Source: Winogradskyella jejuensis (GTDB lineage: Bacteria > Bacteroidota > Bacteroidia > Flavobacteriales > Flavobacteriaceae). Taken from it: a stretch of 64,000 bases of DNA. The stretch spans positions 434,001 to 498,000 of the forward strand of contig NZ_FQWS01000001.1 in NCBI RefSeq assembly GCF_900129745.1. Direction: 5' to 3'. This document shows positions 55,664-64,000 of the stretch, piece after piece. Numbering within the stretch: position 1 is the stretch's first letter; each line of letters opens with the position of its first letter. Both the position numbers and the translations under genes were made by a program. A model generated the notes under the pieces. That model was not told the origin of the DNA and made no database searches. It saw nothing but the letters and a program-made list of their open reading frames with translations.

Positions 55664-56446
55664 ATGGAAGAAAAACTACATTCTTTTTTACAATCAGGCT
55701 TACTAGAGCGTTATTTAGTAGGTGATACTTCCATTGCAGAAAATCTGGAAGTAGAACACCAAATGGATAATCATCCTGAAATTGCTGAAGCTTTTGAAAA
55801 GCTACAAACAAACTTAGAGATTGTAGCTAAGGCTAATGCTGTTGAAGCACCTCTGGGTGTATTAAATAAGATTTTAGAATCTACAAAACAAGAACCTAAA
55901 GTCATAACAATTCCTCAGCGTAAAACACCTTGGTATAGCATTGCTGCTAGTATAGCGGCTTTTGCTTTTGCCACATGGAGTTTTGTTTTATACCAAAAAA
56001 ATCAGGCTTTAAATAGCGAAAACAACGTGGTTGTTGATGAAATCTTTGACCTTAGAGAAGATATAGACAAAAACAACTCTAAATTAGATGCATTGGCGCT
56101 TCAGCTAGAAAAACTGAACAATCCAGACTCTAGAAAGTATGTTTTAGAAGGAAATGAGCGTGCAAAGAATCTTAAAACTGTAGCATACATTAATCCAATT
56201 GAAAAAACATCTATGATTGATGTAGTTTCATTACCAAAACTCCCTGAGAATCAATATTACCAATTAAGAGCAGAGCTCGAAGACAAAATGGTAAGTTTAG
56301 GTTATTTAGAAGACTATCAGCGTACGTTAAAACCTATTCCGTACATGGAAGATGCACTAGCCTTGAGTATAGTCATCCAAAACCGAAACGGTGACCCTAC
56401 TACGGAAGACAAGGAAGTTGCTGAAATTTCGCTTAGAGATAATTAA
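55664..56446 (+). CDS. Anti-sigma factor (RskA-like)
   Basis: A 260-residue protein: a cytoplasmic helical N-terminus with LERYLVGDTSIAENLEVEHQM, one membrane span (about residues 90-107, YSIAASIAAFAFATWSFVL), a coiled coil and a periplasmic RskA-type domain (SMIDVVSLPKLPENQYYQLR, KPIPYMED). It lacks the zinc HxxxCxxC of ZAS proteins. It should hold the upstream sigma factor inactive. Followed by a terminator. Confidence 0.9.
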   Translation: MEEKLHSFLQSGLLERYLVGDTSIAENLEVEHQMDNHPEIAEAFEKLQTNLEIVAKANAVEAPLGVLNKILESTKQEPKVITIPQRKTPWYSIAASIAAFAFATWSFVLYQKNQALNSENNVVVDEIFDLREDIDKNNSKLDALALQLEKLNNPDSRKYVLEGNERAKNLKTVAYINPIEKTSMIDVVSLPKLPENQYYQLRAELEDKMVSLGYLEDYQRTLKPIPYMEDALALSIVIQNRNGDPTTEDKEVAEISLRDN

Positions 56447-56470
56447 AGCAAATTTAGATATACAATGTAA

Positions 56471-56502
56471 AAGCCCGCTTCAGTTCTAAGTGGGCTTTTT
56501 TG
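56471..56502 (+). terminator. Terminator after the anti-sigma gene
   Basis: A 10-bp stem AAGCCCGCTT / AAGTGGGCTT (G:U) with a 7-nt loop, then TTTTTTG. Its tail provides the -33 TTTG of the next promoter. Confidence 0.85.
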
Positions 56503-56531
56503 TTTTTAATAACTCAAAAGCAGTATCTTTG
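56499..56531 (+). promoter_or_regulatory. Promoter for the 67-residue Cys-rich protein gene
   Basis: TTTG at 56499-56502 and TATCTTTG at 56524-56531 with a 21-bp spacer; the ATG is 26 bp downstream. Confidence 0.65.
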
Positions 56532-56556
56532 CCTAAATTTATAATATTTTTCATCT

Positions 56557-56760
56557 ATGAAGTTATTAATCATCACCTTAGGGCTTTTACTCCTAGCAGT
56601 AGCTGGAATAGCTATTAAAATCTGGGCAAAAAAAGATGGAAAATTTGCTGGCACATGTGCTAGCCAAAACCCAATGCTAAACCAAGAAGGAGAAGCTTGT
56701 GGTTTTTGTGGAAAAACACCAGACCAATTCGACTCGTGTTCAGAACCACAACACTCCTAA
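56557..56760 (+). CDS. Small membrane-anchored Cys-rich protein
   Basis: A 67-residue protein with one N-terminal span (about residues 2-24) and a short soluble part holding four cysteines: GTCASQ, ACGFCGK and FDSCSE. The spacing could bind a metal or form disulfides outside the inner membrane. I do not recognise a function. It has its own promoter and is followed 9 bp later by the glycosyltransferase gene. Confidence 0.75.
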   Translation: MKLLIITLGLLLLAVAGIAIKIWAKKDGKFAGTCASQNPMLNQEGEACGFCGKTPDQFDSCSEPQHS

Positions 56761-56768
56761 GTCTGTAA

Positions 56769-57881
56769 ATGGCTATTTTATCAATATTATTTTATTGTTT
56801 TATTGCCATTGCAATTATTCAAATCCTATACTACATAGGTTTTCTTAGTTTCTTTTCATTTCAAAAGCCTGAAAAAGGCAAAGCTTATGATATAGCCATT
56901 TCTGTAATTATTTGTGCTAAAAACGAAGCTGAAAACTTAAAACAGAATCTTCCTAAAATCCTTGAACAAGATTATAGAAATTTTGAAGTTGTCTTAATCA
57001 ATGATAGTTCATGGGACGACACTCTAGAGGTTATGGAAGAATTTGCTGAAAAGCATGACAATATTAACCTTGTAAATGTAAAATCTATAGAACCTTTTTG
57101 GGGCAATAAAAAATACGCATTGACTTTAGGTATTAAAGCTGCTAAAAACGAATTCTTGATTTTTACTGATGCCGATTGTATGCCTGCATCAAAACAATGG
57201 CTCAAACAAATAAGTGCTCATTTTAGTAACGAGAAATCTGTCATTCTTGGTTATGGCGCATATAAAAAAGTGAAGTATTCATTACTAAACAAATTGATTC
57301 GTTTTGAAACGTTAATGACCGCCATTCAATATTTCTCTTACGCTAAATTAGGGTTACCTTATATGGGCGTAGGAAGAAATCTAGCTTATAGAAAAGAACA
57401 GTTTTTTAATAATGGCGGATATATGAATCATATGTCTATTAAATCTGGTGATGATGATTTGTTTATCAATGAAGTGGCTACCAAATCTAACACCGCTCTT
57501 TGCTATACAAAAGATAGTTTTACCATATCAGAACCAAAAAAAACGTTCAAAGATTGGATAATACAAAAGCGAAGACACGTAAGCACAGCTAATCATTATA
57601 AATTTTCCCATAAGCTTTTATTAGGGATTTTTTATTTCAGCCAGCTTTTATTTTGGGTACTTGCTGCTATTCTACTCTCCTTTTTATTTCAGTGGCAAAT
57701 AGTTTTAGGCATCATAGCTTTTAGAATTATATTACAGTTTGTAGTCATTGGGACTTCTGCCAATAAATTAGAAGAAAACGATGTGATTATTCTAGCTCCT
57801 TTTTTAGAAATTTTCTTAATTATTTTCCAATTAGTTATCTTTAGTGCTAATCTTATTTCAAAACCAAAACATTGGAAGTAA
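56769..57881 (+). CDS. Family 2 glycosyltransferase, membrane
   Basis: A 370-residue inner-membrane GT2 enzyme: an N-terminal span, GT-A domain with ICAKNEAENL, NDSSWDDT and the metal-binding TDADCMP, then QKRRH (a QxxRW-like site), and three to four C-terminal spans. It adds sugars to lipids or chains; acceptor unknown. Its stop overlaps the second ECF sigma gene by 10 bp. Confidence 0.88.
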   Translation: MAILSILFYCFIAIAIIQILYYIGFLSFFSFQKPEKGKAYDIAISVIICAKNEAENLKQNLPKILEQDYRNFEVVLINDSSWDDTLEVMEEFAEKHDNINLVNVKSIEPFWGNKKYALTLGIKAAKNEFLIFTDADCMPASKQWLKQISAHFSNEKSVILGYGAYKKVKYSLLNKLIRFETLMTAIQYFSYAKLGLPYMGVGRNLAYRKEQFFNNGGYMNHMSIKSGDDDLFINEVATKSNTALCYTKDSFTISEPKKTFKDWIIQKRRHVSTANHYKFSHKLLLGIFYFSQLLFWVLAAILLSFLFQWQIVLGIIAFRIILQFVVIGTSANKLEENDVIILAPFLEIFLIIFQLVIFSANLISKPKHWK

Positions 57882-58426
57882 AAAAAGCTATTGAACTAGC
57901 AAAAGAGAATAACCAAGCTGCATTTAAATTCTTATTGGACAGTTACTGGAATGATGTTTATGGTTTTCAATTAAAGCGAACAGAAAATGAAAACGATGCA
58001 GAAGACATTACCATCCAAACCTTTTCTAAAGCTTTTGATAAAATTGATACTTACAATGATAAGTATGTTTTTAAAACTTGGTTAATTACCATTTCAAAAA
58101 ATATTCATATTGATTTGGTTCGCAAGCATAAGTCATCCATAATTAGTAAAATAAATTCTAAAGATGATGCTATTGTTTATGACATTCCAGATGAGTCTCC
58201 AACTCCTGAAGACAAAATTATCCGTGAGCAAAACTTGGCTAAATTGCTACGCGACATTAAAAAACTAAAGCCGCATTATCAAGAGGTCATTAACTTAAGA
58301 TACTTTCAAGAATTAAGCTATAAGGACATATCTATTCAGCTTGACGAACCCATTAACAACGTCAAAGTAAAACTCTTGAGAGCAAAAAAATTACTAGCTC
58401 AAATACTTACAAAACCTAATGCTTGA
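57872..58426 (+). CDS. ECF-type RNA polymerase sigma factor, second (TTG start)
   Basis: A 184-residue ECF sigma with region 2 (FLLDSYWNDVYGFQLKRT, DAEDITIQTFSKAF) and region 4 (HYQEVINLRYFQELSYKDISIQLDEPINNVKVKLL). The whole frame contains no ATG codon in the region shown, so the TTG at 57872, inside the end of the glycosyltransferase gene, is the only fitting start. No anti-sigma gene follows; the next gene is an Nramp-like transporter overlapping by 8 bp. Confidence 0.9.
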   Translation: MEVKKAIELAKENNQAAFKFLLDSYWNDVYGFQLKRTENENDAEDITIQTFSKAFDKIDTYNDKYVFKTWLITISKNIHIDLVRKHKSSIISKINSKDDAIVYDIPDESPTPEDKIIREQNLAKLLRDIKKLKPHYQEVINLRYFQELSYKDISIQLDEPINNVKVKLLRAKKLLAQILTKPNA

Positions 58427-59660
58427 TGCCATAAAAAAATTAGGCCCAGGATTATTATTTGCTGGTGCAGCAATTGGTGTATCTCATTTGGTACAATCTA
58501 CACGTGCAGGTGCAGATTTTGGTTTTGGTTTAGTTTGGGCATTACTCCTTGTCAATATTTTTAAATATCCTTTTTTTCAATACGGACCAAGATACGCTAT
58601 GGCTACTGGAGAAAGCCTCATTGACGGATACAGAAGATTAGGAAAAGGAATTTTGGTGATTTATTTTCTCCTCACTTTCGCAACCATGTTTACCATACAA
58701 ACAGCCGTAACCATAGTCACTGCCAGTTTAGCGTCTTACGTTTTGTATGAATTCGAAACTATTGCATTCGGCAATCTGCTTTTTACAAGTGTACAAATTT
58801 GGACAGTAATTATTCTTTTAATTTGCACTGCTATTCTTACTTTAGGGCGTTATAAATTGCTAGACCAATTGATGAAGGTAATTGTCCTAACATTAACAGT
58901 TACTACAATTATAGCGGTTTTTGCGTCTTCATTAAATTCCGAAAGCTCTGTTAGTTTTTCGCAAACGTTCCCTGTAAAGTCTCAATGGGTTTTTCTTATT
59001 GCTTTTATGGGATGGATGCCTGCTCCACTTGATATTTCTATCTGGCATTCAGTTTGGTCACTTGAGAAGAAAAAAAATAGTAAAGAATTTGATACAAAAT
59101 CATCTCTTTTCGATTTTAATATCGGTTATATAACCACTATAATACTTGGACTTGGGTTTCTAACACTTGGCGCATTAGTTTTTTATAATTCCGGTGAAGT
59201 TTTAAAAACTTCTGCTGCTGGGTTTTCCTCTCAACTCATCCAGATGTACACAAGTAGTTTAGGAGATTGGGCATATCTTATTATAGGGATGGCAGCAATT
59301 ACAACAATGTTTAGCACAACGTTAACCACCTATGATGCCTCACCTAGAGTTATGGAACGTACCACAACGCTGTTGTCTAATTTCAAAATCAAAAAAAGCT
59401 ACATAATTTGGCTGACCGTCTTATTTATTGGCACATTAATCATCTTTTTCTTTTTGAGTGCTAATCTAGGAAAGCTGGTTGAGGTTGCCACAATTTTATC
59501 ATTTTTAACAGCTCCTTTTTACGCTATTGTTAACTACAAGCTTATTAATTCCAAACATGTTCCAGAACAATGGCGACCAAAGAAATTTATGCGGTTATTA
59601 AGTTGGCTTGGTATTATATTTCTTATTGGTTTTGGCATTTGGTTTGTAACCACACTTTAG
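58419..59660 (+). CDS. Nramp-family-like transporter lacking canonical metal-site residues
   Basis: A 413-residue membrane protein of the APC superfamily with about eleven spans, in the Nramp/SLC11 branch ([16 protein letters not shown] in span 1). The span 1 metal motif DPGN is GVSH (residues 20-23) and the span 6 MPH motif is MPAP (residues 200-203), so the Asp, Asn and His usually present are gone. Transport of Mn or Fe is therefore doubtful; a related organic or Mg-like substrate is possible. It overlaps the sigma gene by 8 bp and precedes lipA. Confidence 0.85.
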   Translation: MLDAIKKLGPGLLFAGAAIGVSHLVQSTRAGADFGFGLVWALLLVNIFKYPFFQYGPRYAMATGESLIDGYRRLGKGILVIYFLLTFATMFTIQTAVTIVTASLASYVLYEFETIAFGNLLFTSVQIWTVIILLICTAILTLGRYKLLDQLMKVIVLTLTVTTIIAVFASSLNSESSVSFSQTFPVKSQWVFLIAFMGWMPAPLDISIWHSVWSLEKKKNSKEFDTKSSLFDFNIGYITTIILGLGFLTLGALVFYNSGEVLKTSAAGFSSQLIQMYTSSLGDWAYLIIGMAAITTMFSTTLTTYDASPRVMERTTTLLSNFKIKKSYIIWLTVLFIGTLIIFFFLSANLGKLVEVATILSFLTAPFYAIVNYKLINSKHVPEQWRPKKFMRLLSWLGIIFLIGFGIWFVTTL

Positions 59661-59683
59661 TATTCTTTTAAGTTTTTACTTCG

Positions 59684-59691
59684 TATCTTTG
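59684..59691 (+). promoter_or_regulatory. -7-like box for lipA
   Basis: TATCTTTG fits TAnnTTTG exactly, 21 bp before the lipA ATG. No well-placed TTTG was found upstream. Confidence 0.5.
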
Positions 59692-59712
59692 CTTGTCGAA
59701 AAAAGTAATCGA

Positions 59713-60585
59713 ATGGAGACTCAAACAGCATCAAATATACTTCCAGAACGTAAACCAAAATGGTTAAGGGTTAAACTTCCTACAGGAAAAAAATATACAG
59801 AACTAAGAAGTCTAGTTGATAAGTATAAGTTAAATACGATTTGTACGTCTGGTAGCTGCCCGAACATGGGTGAATGTTGGGGAGAAGGAACAGCTACATT
59901 TATGATTCTAGGTAATGTTTGCACACGCTCTTGTGGATTCTGTGGCGTAAAAACTGGTCGTCCCGAAACCGTAGATTGGGATGAACCTGAAAAAGTAGCA
60001 CGCTCAATAAAGTTGATGAATATTAAACATGCTGTATTAACTAGTGTAGACAGAGACGACTTAAAAGATATGGGGAGTATCATGTGGGCAGAAACGGTTA
60101 AAGCTGTTCGCAGAATGAATTCAGAAACAACTCTAGAAACACTTATCCCAGATTTTCAAGGTGTAGAGAGACATATCGATAGAATTATTGAAGTTGCACC
60201 AGAGGTTGTATCGCATAATATAGAAACTGTAAGACGACTGACGAGGGAAGTAAGAATTCAAGCTAAATACGACCGTAGCATGGGCGTCCTCAAATATTTA
60301 AAAGCCCAAGGACAGCGAAGAACTAAATCTGGCATTATGCTTGGTCTAGGAGAAGCTCGAGAAGAAGTAATCCAAACTTTGCACGATTTACGTGAAAACG
60401 ATGTAGATGTTGTAACCATTGGGCAATACTTACAGCCTAGTAAAAAACATTTACCTGTACAACGTTTTGTGAATCCAGATGAATTTGATGAATACAAACA
60501 AATTGGTTTAGACCTTGGATTTAGACACGTAGAAAGTAGCGCATTGGTACGCTCATCATACAAAGCGCAAAAGCACATTAATTAA
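59713..60585 (+). CDS. lipA: Lipoyl synthase
   Basis: From ATG 59713 the protein has 290 residues; a TTG 24 bp earlier precedes it. It carries the two iron-sulfur sites: the auxiliary [12 protein letters not shown] and the radical-SAM CTRSCGFC, plus the C-terminal RSSY (VRSSYKA). It inserts sulfur into octanoyl groups on lipoyl domains. gap overlaps its last base. Confidence 0.96.
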   Translation: METQTASNILPERKPKWLRVKLPTGKKYTELRSLVDKYKLNTICTSGSCPNMGECWGEGTATFMILGNVCTRSCGFCGVKTGRPETVDWDEPEKVARSIKLMNIKHAVLTSVDRDDLKDMGSIMWAETVKAVRRMNSETTLETLIPDFQGVERHIDRIIEVAPEVVSHNIETVRRLTREVRIQAKYDRSMGVLKYLKAQGQRRTKSGIMLGLGEAREEVIQTLHDLRENDVDVVTIGQYLQPSKKHLPVQRFVNPDEFDEYKQIGLDLGFRHVESSALVRSSYKAQKHIN

Positions 60586-61601
60586 TGATTACTGTTGCTA
60601 TAAACGGTTTTGGAAGAATAGGCAGACGCTTTTTTAGACTGGCCTTAAACCATCCAAAAATTAAAATCGTTGCTATTAATGATTTGGCGGATACCAGAAC
60701 ATTAAGTCATCTTCTTAAATATGATAGTATTCACGGTGTTCTCAATCATAATATATCTTATTCTGAAAATGAAATTATAATTGACGATGTATCAATTCCG
60801 CTTTCTAACGAAAGTGATATTTCAAAACTAAACTGGAGAGATTCTCAACCAGATTTCGTGATTGAAGCTACAGGTAAATTTAAAGAGAAGAAACACTTAC
60901 TAAATCACATCAATAATGGGGCAAAGCAAGTTATCTTATCTGTACCGCCATTAGAAGATGATATAAAAACGATTGTCTTAGGTGTAAATGACGATATCTT
61001 AGACGGCACTGAGACAATAATTTCTAATGCATCTTGCACAACAAATAATGCAGCACCAATGCTAAAATTGATGCATGAAAATTTTGAAGTCAAACAAGCC
61101 TACATAACTACAGTACATAGCTATACAACTGACCAAAGCCTGCATGACCAGCCACACAGAGATTTACGTCGCGCAAGAGCTGCTAGTCAGTCTATAGTTC
61201 CAACTACAACAGGAGCGGCAAAAGCACTCACCAAAATATTCCCAGATTTAGCAGATTTTATAGGTGGTTGTGGTATAAGAGTTCCTGTAGCTAATGGCTC
61301 CTTAACGGATGTTACTTTTAATGTTAGGAAAGAAGTTTCTATAAAAGAAGTAAATGCAATATTTAAAAAAGCAGCTGAAACACAGTTAAAAGGTATACTT
61401 CAATATACAGAAGACCCAATCGTCTCCATTGATATTGTTGGAAATTCTCATTCTTGTATTTTCGATGCACAGATGACTTCAGTAATAGGAAACATGGTAA
61501 AAATCATAGGTTGGTACGATAACGAAACAGGATATAGCCAACGTTTAATTGATTTAATATGCAATTTATCGGACAAAAACACACTTTTATCGAATAAATA
61601 A
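60585..61601 (+). CDS. gap: Glyceraldehyde-3-phosphate dehydrogenase, type I
   Basis: A 338-residue enzyme with NAD loop INGFGRIGRR, INDLAD, the catalytic Cys in ASCTTNNAAP and the later GAAKALTKIFP. The second Cys usually after CTTN is Asn, as in several Bacteroidota copies. Central glycolysis or a paralogue of it. Its ATG shares one base with the lipA stop codon. Confidence 0.93.
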   Translation: MITVAINGFGRIGRRFFRLALNHPKIKIVAINDLADTRTLSHLLKYDSIHGVLNHNISYSENEIIIDDVSIPLSNESDISKLNWRDSQPDFVIEATGKFKEKKHLLNHINNGAKQVILSVPPLEDDIKTIVLGVNDDILDGTETIISNASCTTNNAAPMLKLMHENFEVKQAYITTVHSYTTDQSLHDQPHRDLRRARAASQSIVPTTTGAAKALTKIFPDLADFIGGCGIRVPVANGSLTDVTFNVRKEVSIKEVNAIFKKAAETQLKGILQYTEDPIVSIDIVGNSHSCIFDAQMTSVIGNMVKIIGWYDNETGYSQRLIDLICNLSDKNTLLSNK

Positions 61602-61602
61602 T

Positions 61603-61610
61603 TATATTTG
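61603..61610 (+). promoter_or_regulatory. -7-like box before the hybrid kinase gene
   Basis: TATATTTG fits TAnnTTTG and ends 19 bp before the ATG at 61630, which gives the gene its own promoter candidate and a very short leader. Confidence 0.5.
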
Positions 61611-61629
61611 TTTGCTAAAATATGTTTTA

Positions 61630-63861
61630 ATGTCCCAGATTAAACACCTCATATTCATTTTTTTAATGTCACTTGGACTATCCATTAGTGCCCAAACAGA
61701 CGGCATTATAAACCAAGAGGAATTAGAATTATCTCTCCAACAAGAATTAGAACAATCTAGAATATACACGGAACGTGGTGATTATTTTAACGCTAAAGAC
61801 AATCTTGAAAAGGCCTTATCCATTGCTCAAAAGATAAAAGACCAAAAAACTGAAGGTGTAATTTATACCAAAATTGCAAAGCTACAGTATTTGGTTGAAG
61901 AACCAGATAAAGCTCTTTCTTCTCTTAATAAAGCTATGAGTATTCAGCGTGAGATAGAAGACTACGTTAACTTAGGTCTCACTTACAATATTAGGGGTGT
62001 TATACACAGTAATTTAAAAGAATACCCAACAGCTCTAGAATTTTTTGGTTATGCACTAGATAACTTTCAAGAGCCAAATGCAGAAAAATATCAAGCTGAA
62101 GTTAATCTTAACGAAGCACGTGTATACCTCAAAATTAATCAAATAGATAATGCCAAAAGCAAATTAGAACGTGCTATAGTTGTGGCTAAAAAACATGAGC
62201 TCAATAGAGTTTTAAGCAGTAGCTACATACACAATGCAAAAGCGTACTATGCCAAATCCGAGTACAATTTGGCATTAGACCAAGCTAAAGAAGGTTTGGA
62301 TATAGCACTAGAAGATAAATCTATAGAAAATATTAACGATGCCTATCTGACTTTGAGTAAAATTTACCAAAGCAAAAATCAGTACAAGTCAGCAAACCTT
62401 TACCTCAACAAGCATTTACATTTGTCAGACTCAATACTCAATATTCAAAGAGAAAGTATGTCTTCTGAGAAAAATGCAAAATTTGTATCAGCTTATCAAA
62501 GTGCAGAAAACCAACAATTACAAAACCAAATTACTGAAGCTGATGCAGATACTAATTTAGCGAGGATAACTACTATTTTAAGTATCTCGTTAATTACAAT
62601 TCTGTCTCTGTTAACGCTTTCGTTATACAAAAACAATAATATTAGACTGCGCACAAATAATATGCTTCAGATTAAAAACGACGAGCTTATTGTTGCTAAA
62701 GAAAAAGCTGAATTAGCTTCAAAAACAAAAGCAAACTTCCTATCTACAGTAACGCACGAGCTGCGTACACCACTTTATGCTGTTACGGGATTAACAAGTC
62801 TTCTGCTAGACGAAGACCCTAAAGAAAAGCAAATTCCGCATTTAAAATCATTAAAATTTTCTGGAGATTATCTATTAACCTTCATTAATGACATTCTTCA
62901 AATCAATAAGATTGAAGCTAACAAAGTGGAGTTAGACCCAGAAGATTTTAATCTAAAAACCAAGATTGAAAATGTCGTTGCTGCTTTAAACAACTCTGCA
63001 AAAGACAACAACACTAATATTCATTTTGAATATGAAGAAGGTCTCCCTGAAAACTACATTGGTGATCAGTTAAAAATATCTCAGATACTTATTAATCTTC
63101 TTGGTAATGCTATAAAGTTTACTAAAGACGGTGATATTTGGGTAAGAGTAAAAAAGAAATCTTCTAAGAAAGAACTTTACCAACTCTTATTTGAAATAGA
63201 GGATAATGGTATTGGTATTTCAAAAGAAAAACAAGAACAGATGTTCGAGAGTTTCTCTCAAGGCTCAATACAAATCAATAGAAAGTATGGTGGCACAGGT
63301 CTGGGACTTTCAATTGTTAAAGGATTAATGAAAATTCTAAACGGTAAAATTTCATTAAAAAGTCAACTAGGACAAGGAACCACATTCTTCTTCGAGCTGC
63401 CACTTAAGTATGTTGAAGCCAAGAAAAAAATAGAACCAAAAGAAAGTAAACACATAGAAAACATTAAAGCATTGGACTTAGAGAACATCAAAATTTTAGT
63501 AGTTGAAGACAACAAAATCAACCAAATGATTACTAAGAAAATTCTAACCAAAATGGGGCTTACCTGTGACATAGTAGACAATGGTGAGGATGCTGTTGAG
63601 AAGGTTAGAAATACTGAGTACAATGTTGTTTTAATGGATATTCATATGCCAGGAATAAGTGGCTTAGAAGCTACAAAGCGCATTAGAGGATTCAATAAAG
63701 AATTGACCATATTTGCGCTTACGGCCGTGACACTAGAGGATAAGATGCATGAATTTGATGAGGCTGGTTTTGATGATATTATTTCCAAACCTTTCAAACA
63801 AGAAACCTTTGAGAAGAAACTTTACGCAGCACTTTCTGGTAAGGCTGAAGCAACAACTTAA
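61630..63861 (+). CDS. TPR hybrid histidine kinase / response regulator
   Basis: From ATG 61630 (SQIKHLIFIFL signal) the protein has 743 residues; a TTG 18 bp earlier is less likely. Domains in order: signal peptide, periplasmic TPR region of about six repeats (residues 25-300), a membrane span (about 312-332), HisKA with H-box VTHELRTP, HATPase (LGNAIKFTKDG, DNGIGI, GTGLGLSI) and a C-terminal receiver with the phosphorylatable Asp in VLMDIHMPG. No HPt or DNA-binding domain is present, so it needs a partner. Convergent with lpxK, overlapping 4 bp. Confidence 0.93.
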   Translation: MSQIKHLIFIFLMSLGLSISAQTDGIINQEELELSLQQELEQSRIYTERGDYFNAKDNLEKALSIAQKIKDQKTEGVIYTKIAKLQYLVEEPDKALSSLNKAMSIQREIEDYVNLGLTYNIRGVIHSNLKEYPTALEFFGYALDNFQEPNAEKYQAEVNLNEARVYLKINQIDNAKSKLERAIVVAKKHELNRVLSSSYIHNAKAYYAKSEYNLALDQAKEGLDIALEDKSIENINDAYLTLSKIYQSKNQYKSANLYLNKHLHLSDSILNIQRESMSSEKNAKFVSAYQSAENQQLQNQITEADADTNLARITTILSISLITILSLLTLSLYKNNNIRLRTNNMLQIKNDELIVAKEKAELASKTKANFLSTVTHELRTPLYAVTGLTSLLLDEDPKEKQIPHLKSLKFSGDYLLTFINDILQINKIEANKVELDPEDFNLKTKIENVVAALNNSAKDNNTNIHFEYEEGLPENYIGDQLKISQILINLLGNAIKFTKDGDIWVRVKKKSSKKELYQLLFEIEDNGIGISKEKQEQMFESFSQGSIQINRKYGGTGLGLSIVKGLMKILNGKISLKSQLGQGTTFFFELPLKYVEAKKKIEPKESKHIENIKALDLENIKILVVEDNKINQMITKKILTKMGLTCDIVDNGEDAVEKVRNTEYNVVLMDIHMPGISGLEATKRIRGFNKELTIFALTAVTLEDKMHEFDEAGFDDIISKPFKQETFEKKLYAALSGKAEATT

Positions 63862-64000
63862 TTTACAAAGTCAAGAATTAATTTATTAAATTCTGAAGAC
63901 TTATCTATGACAGTTTCTATAGCAATATAGAAGAGTTTATCCTGTAGACTTTCAACCACCAATAAACGCATATAATCTTTCTCTGTAGTGATAATAAGGT
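63858..64000 (-). CDS. lpxK: Tetraacyldisaccharide 4'-kinase LpxK (C-terminal fragment; 5' part outside window)
   Basis: Translated from the raw sequence: 47 codons from the right edge to the stop at 63858. It shows the LpxK end ITTEKDYMRL followed by an LFYIAIE segment, the TTEKD...L...FYLPI pattern of the kinase's C-terminus. It phosphorylates the lipid A precursor. It overlaps the hybrid kinase's stop codon by 4 bp on the opposite strand. Confidence 0.75.
   Translation of the reverse strand, partial: LIITTEKDYMRLLVVESLQDKLFYIAIETVIDKSSEFNKLILDFVN

Overview
The window is a 64 kb piece of an AT-rich chromosome from a member of the Flavobacteriaceae (Bacteroidota). Support comes from the gliding/type IX secretion block gldKLMN next to topA, the order miaB - sigma-54 activator - lptE - TPR gene - secG - groES - groEL, an exosortase F pair, a Thermus-type isocitrate dehydrogenase, and many promoter-like sites of the Bacteroidota form TTTG-N(about 19)-TAnnTTTG. 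No rRNA operon, CRISPR array, insertion sequence or prophage was seen. Most of the window is core chromosome.

Layout. 1-4.7 kb, minus strand: a low-oxygen group with a truncated NorB/cbb3-like heme-copper oxidase subunit, a NorC-like cytochrome c, anaerobic ribonucleotide reductase and its activase (nrdDG), and a tandem universal stress protein preceded by an FNR-like palindrome. 4.8-4.9 kb: initiator tRNA-Met. 5-14 kb: an LRR secreted protein, an RND efflux operon (adaptor, pump, TolC) with a small zinc-ribbon gene, and an ABC-F ATPase. 14-16 kb: DUF983 protein and FAD oxidoreductase. 15.7-24.1 kb, minus: topA, a formimidoylglutamase-like protein that has lost metal ligands, then gldK, gldL, gldM, gldN. 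24.3-31 kb, plus: miaB, a sigma-54 activator, lptE, TPR protein, secG, groES, groEL. 31-36 kb: a DUF6090 protein, a metal-handling set (HMA protein, TonB receptor, HYC_CC_PP protein), and xrtF with its partner. 36-40.8 kb: a GAF protein, two tandem MacB-like permeases, purH. 41-46.5 kb: the rod-shape operon mreB-mreC-mreD-mrdA-rodA. 46.5-52.8 kb: icd, valS, a DUF1573 protein and a PDZ aspartyl protease. 52.9-64 kb, plus: aminotransferase, murB, ECF sigma with anti-sigma, a small Cys-rich protein, a glycosyltransferase, a second ECF sigma, an Nramp-like transporter, lipA, gap and a TPR hybrid histidine kinase, ending against the 3' end of lpxK on the minus strand.

The genes most worth following up are the formimidoylglutamase-like protein in the gld locus, the exosortase F pair with no recognised substrate, the Nramp homologue without its usual metal-binding residues, the 12-bp direct repeats (21-bp period) upstream of gldK, and the layered palindromes upstream of the universal stress gene. 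All calls are from reading sequence alone; no database search was run.
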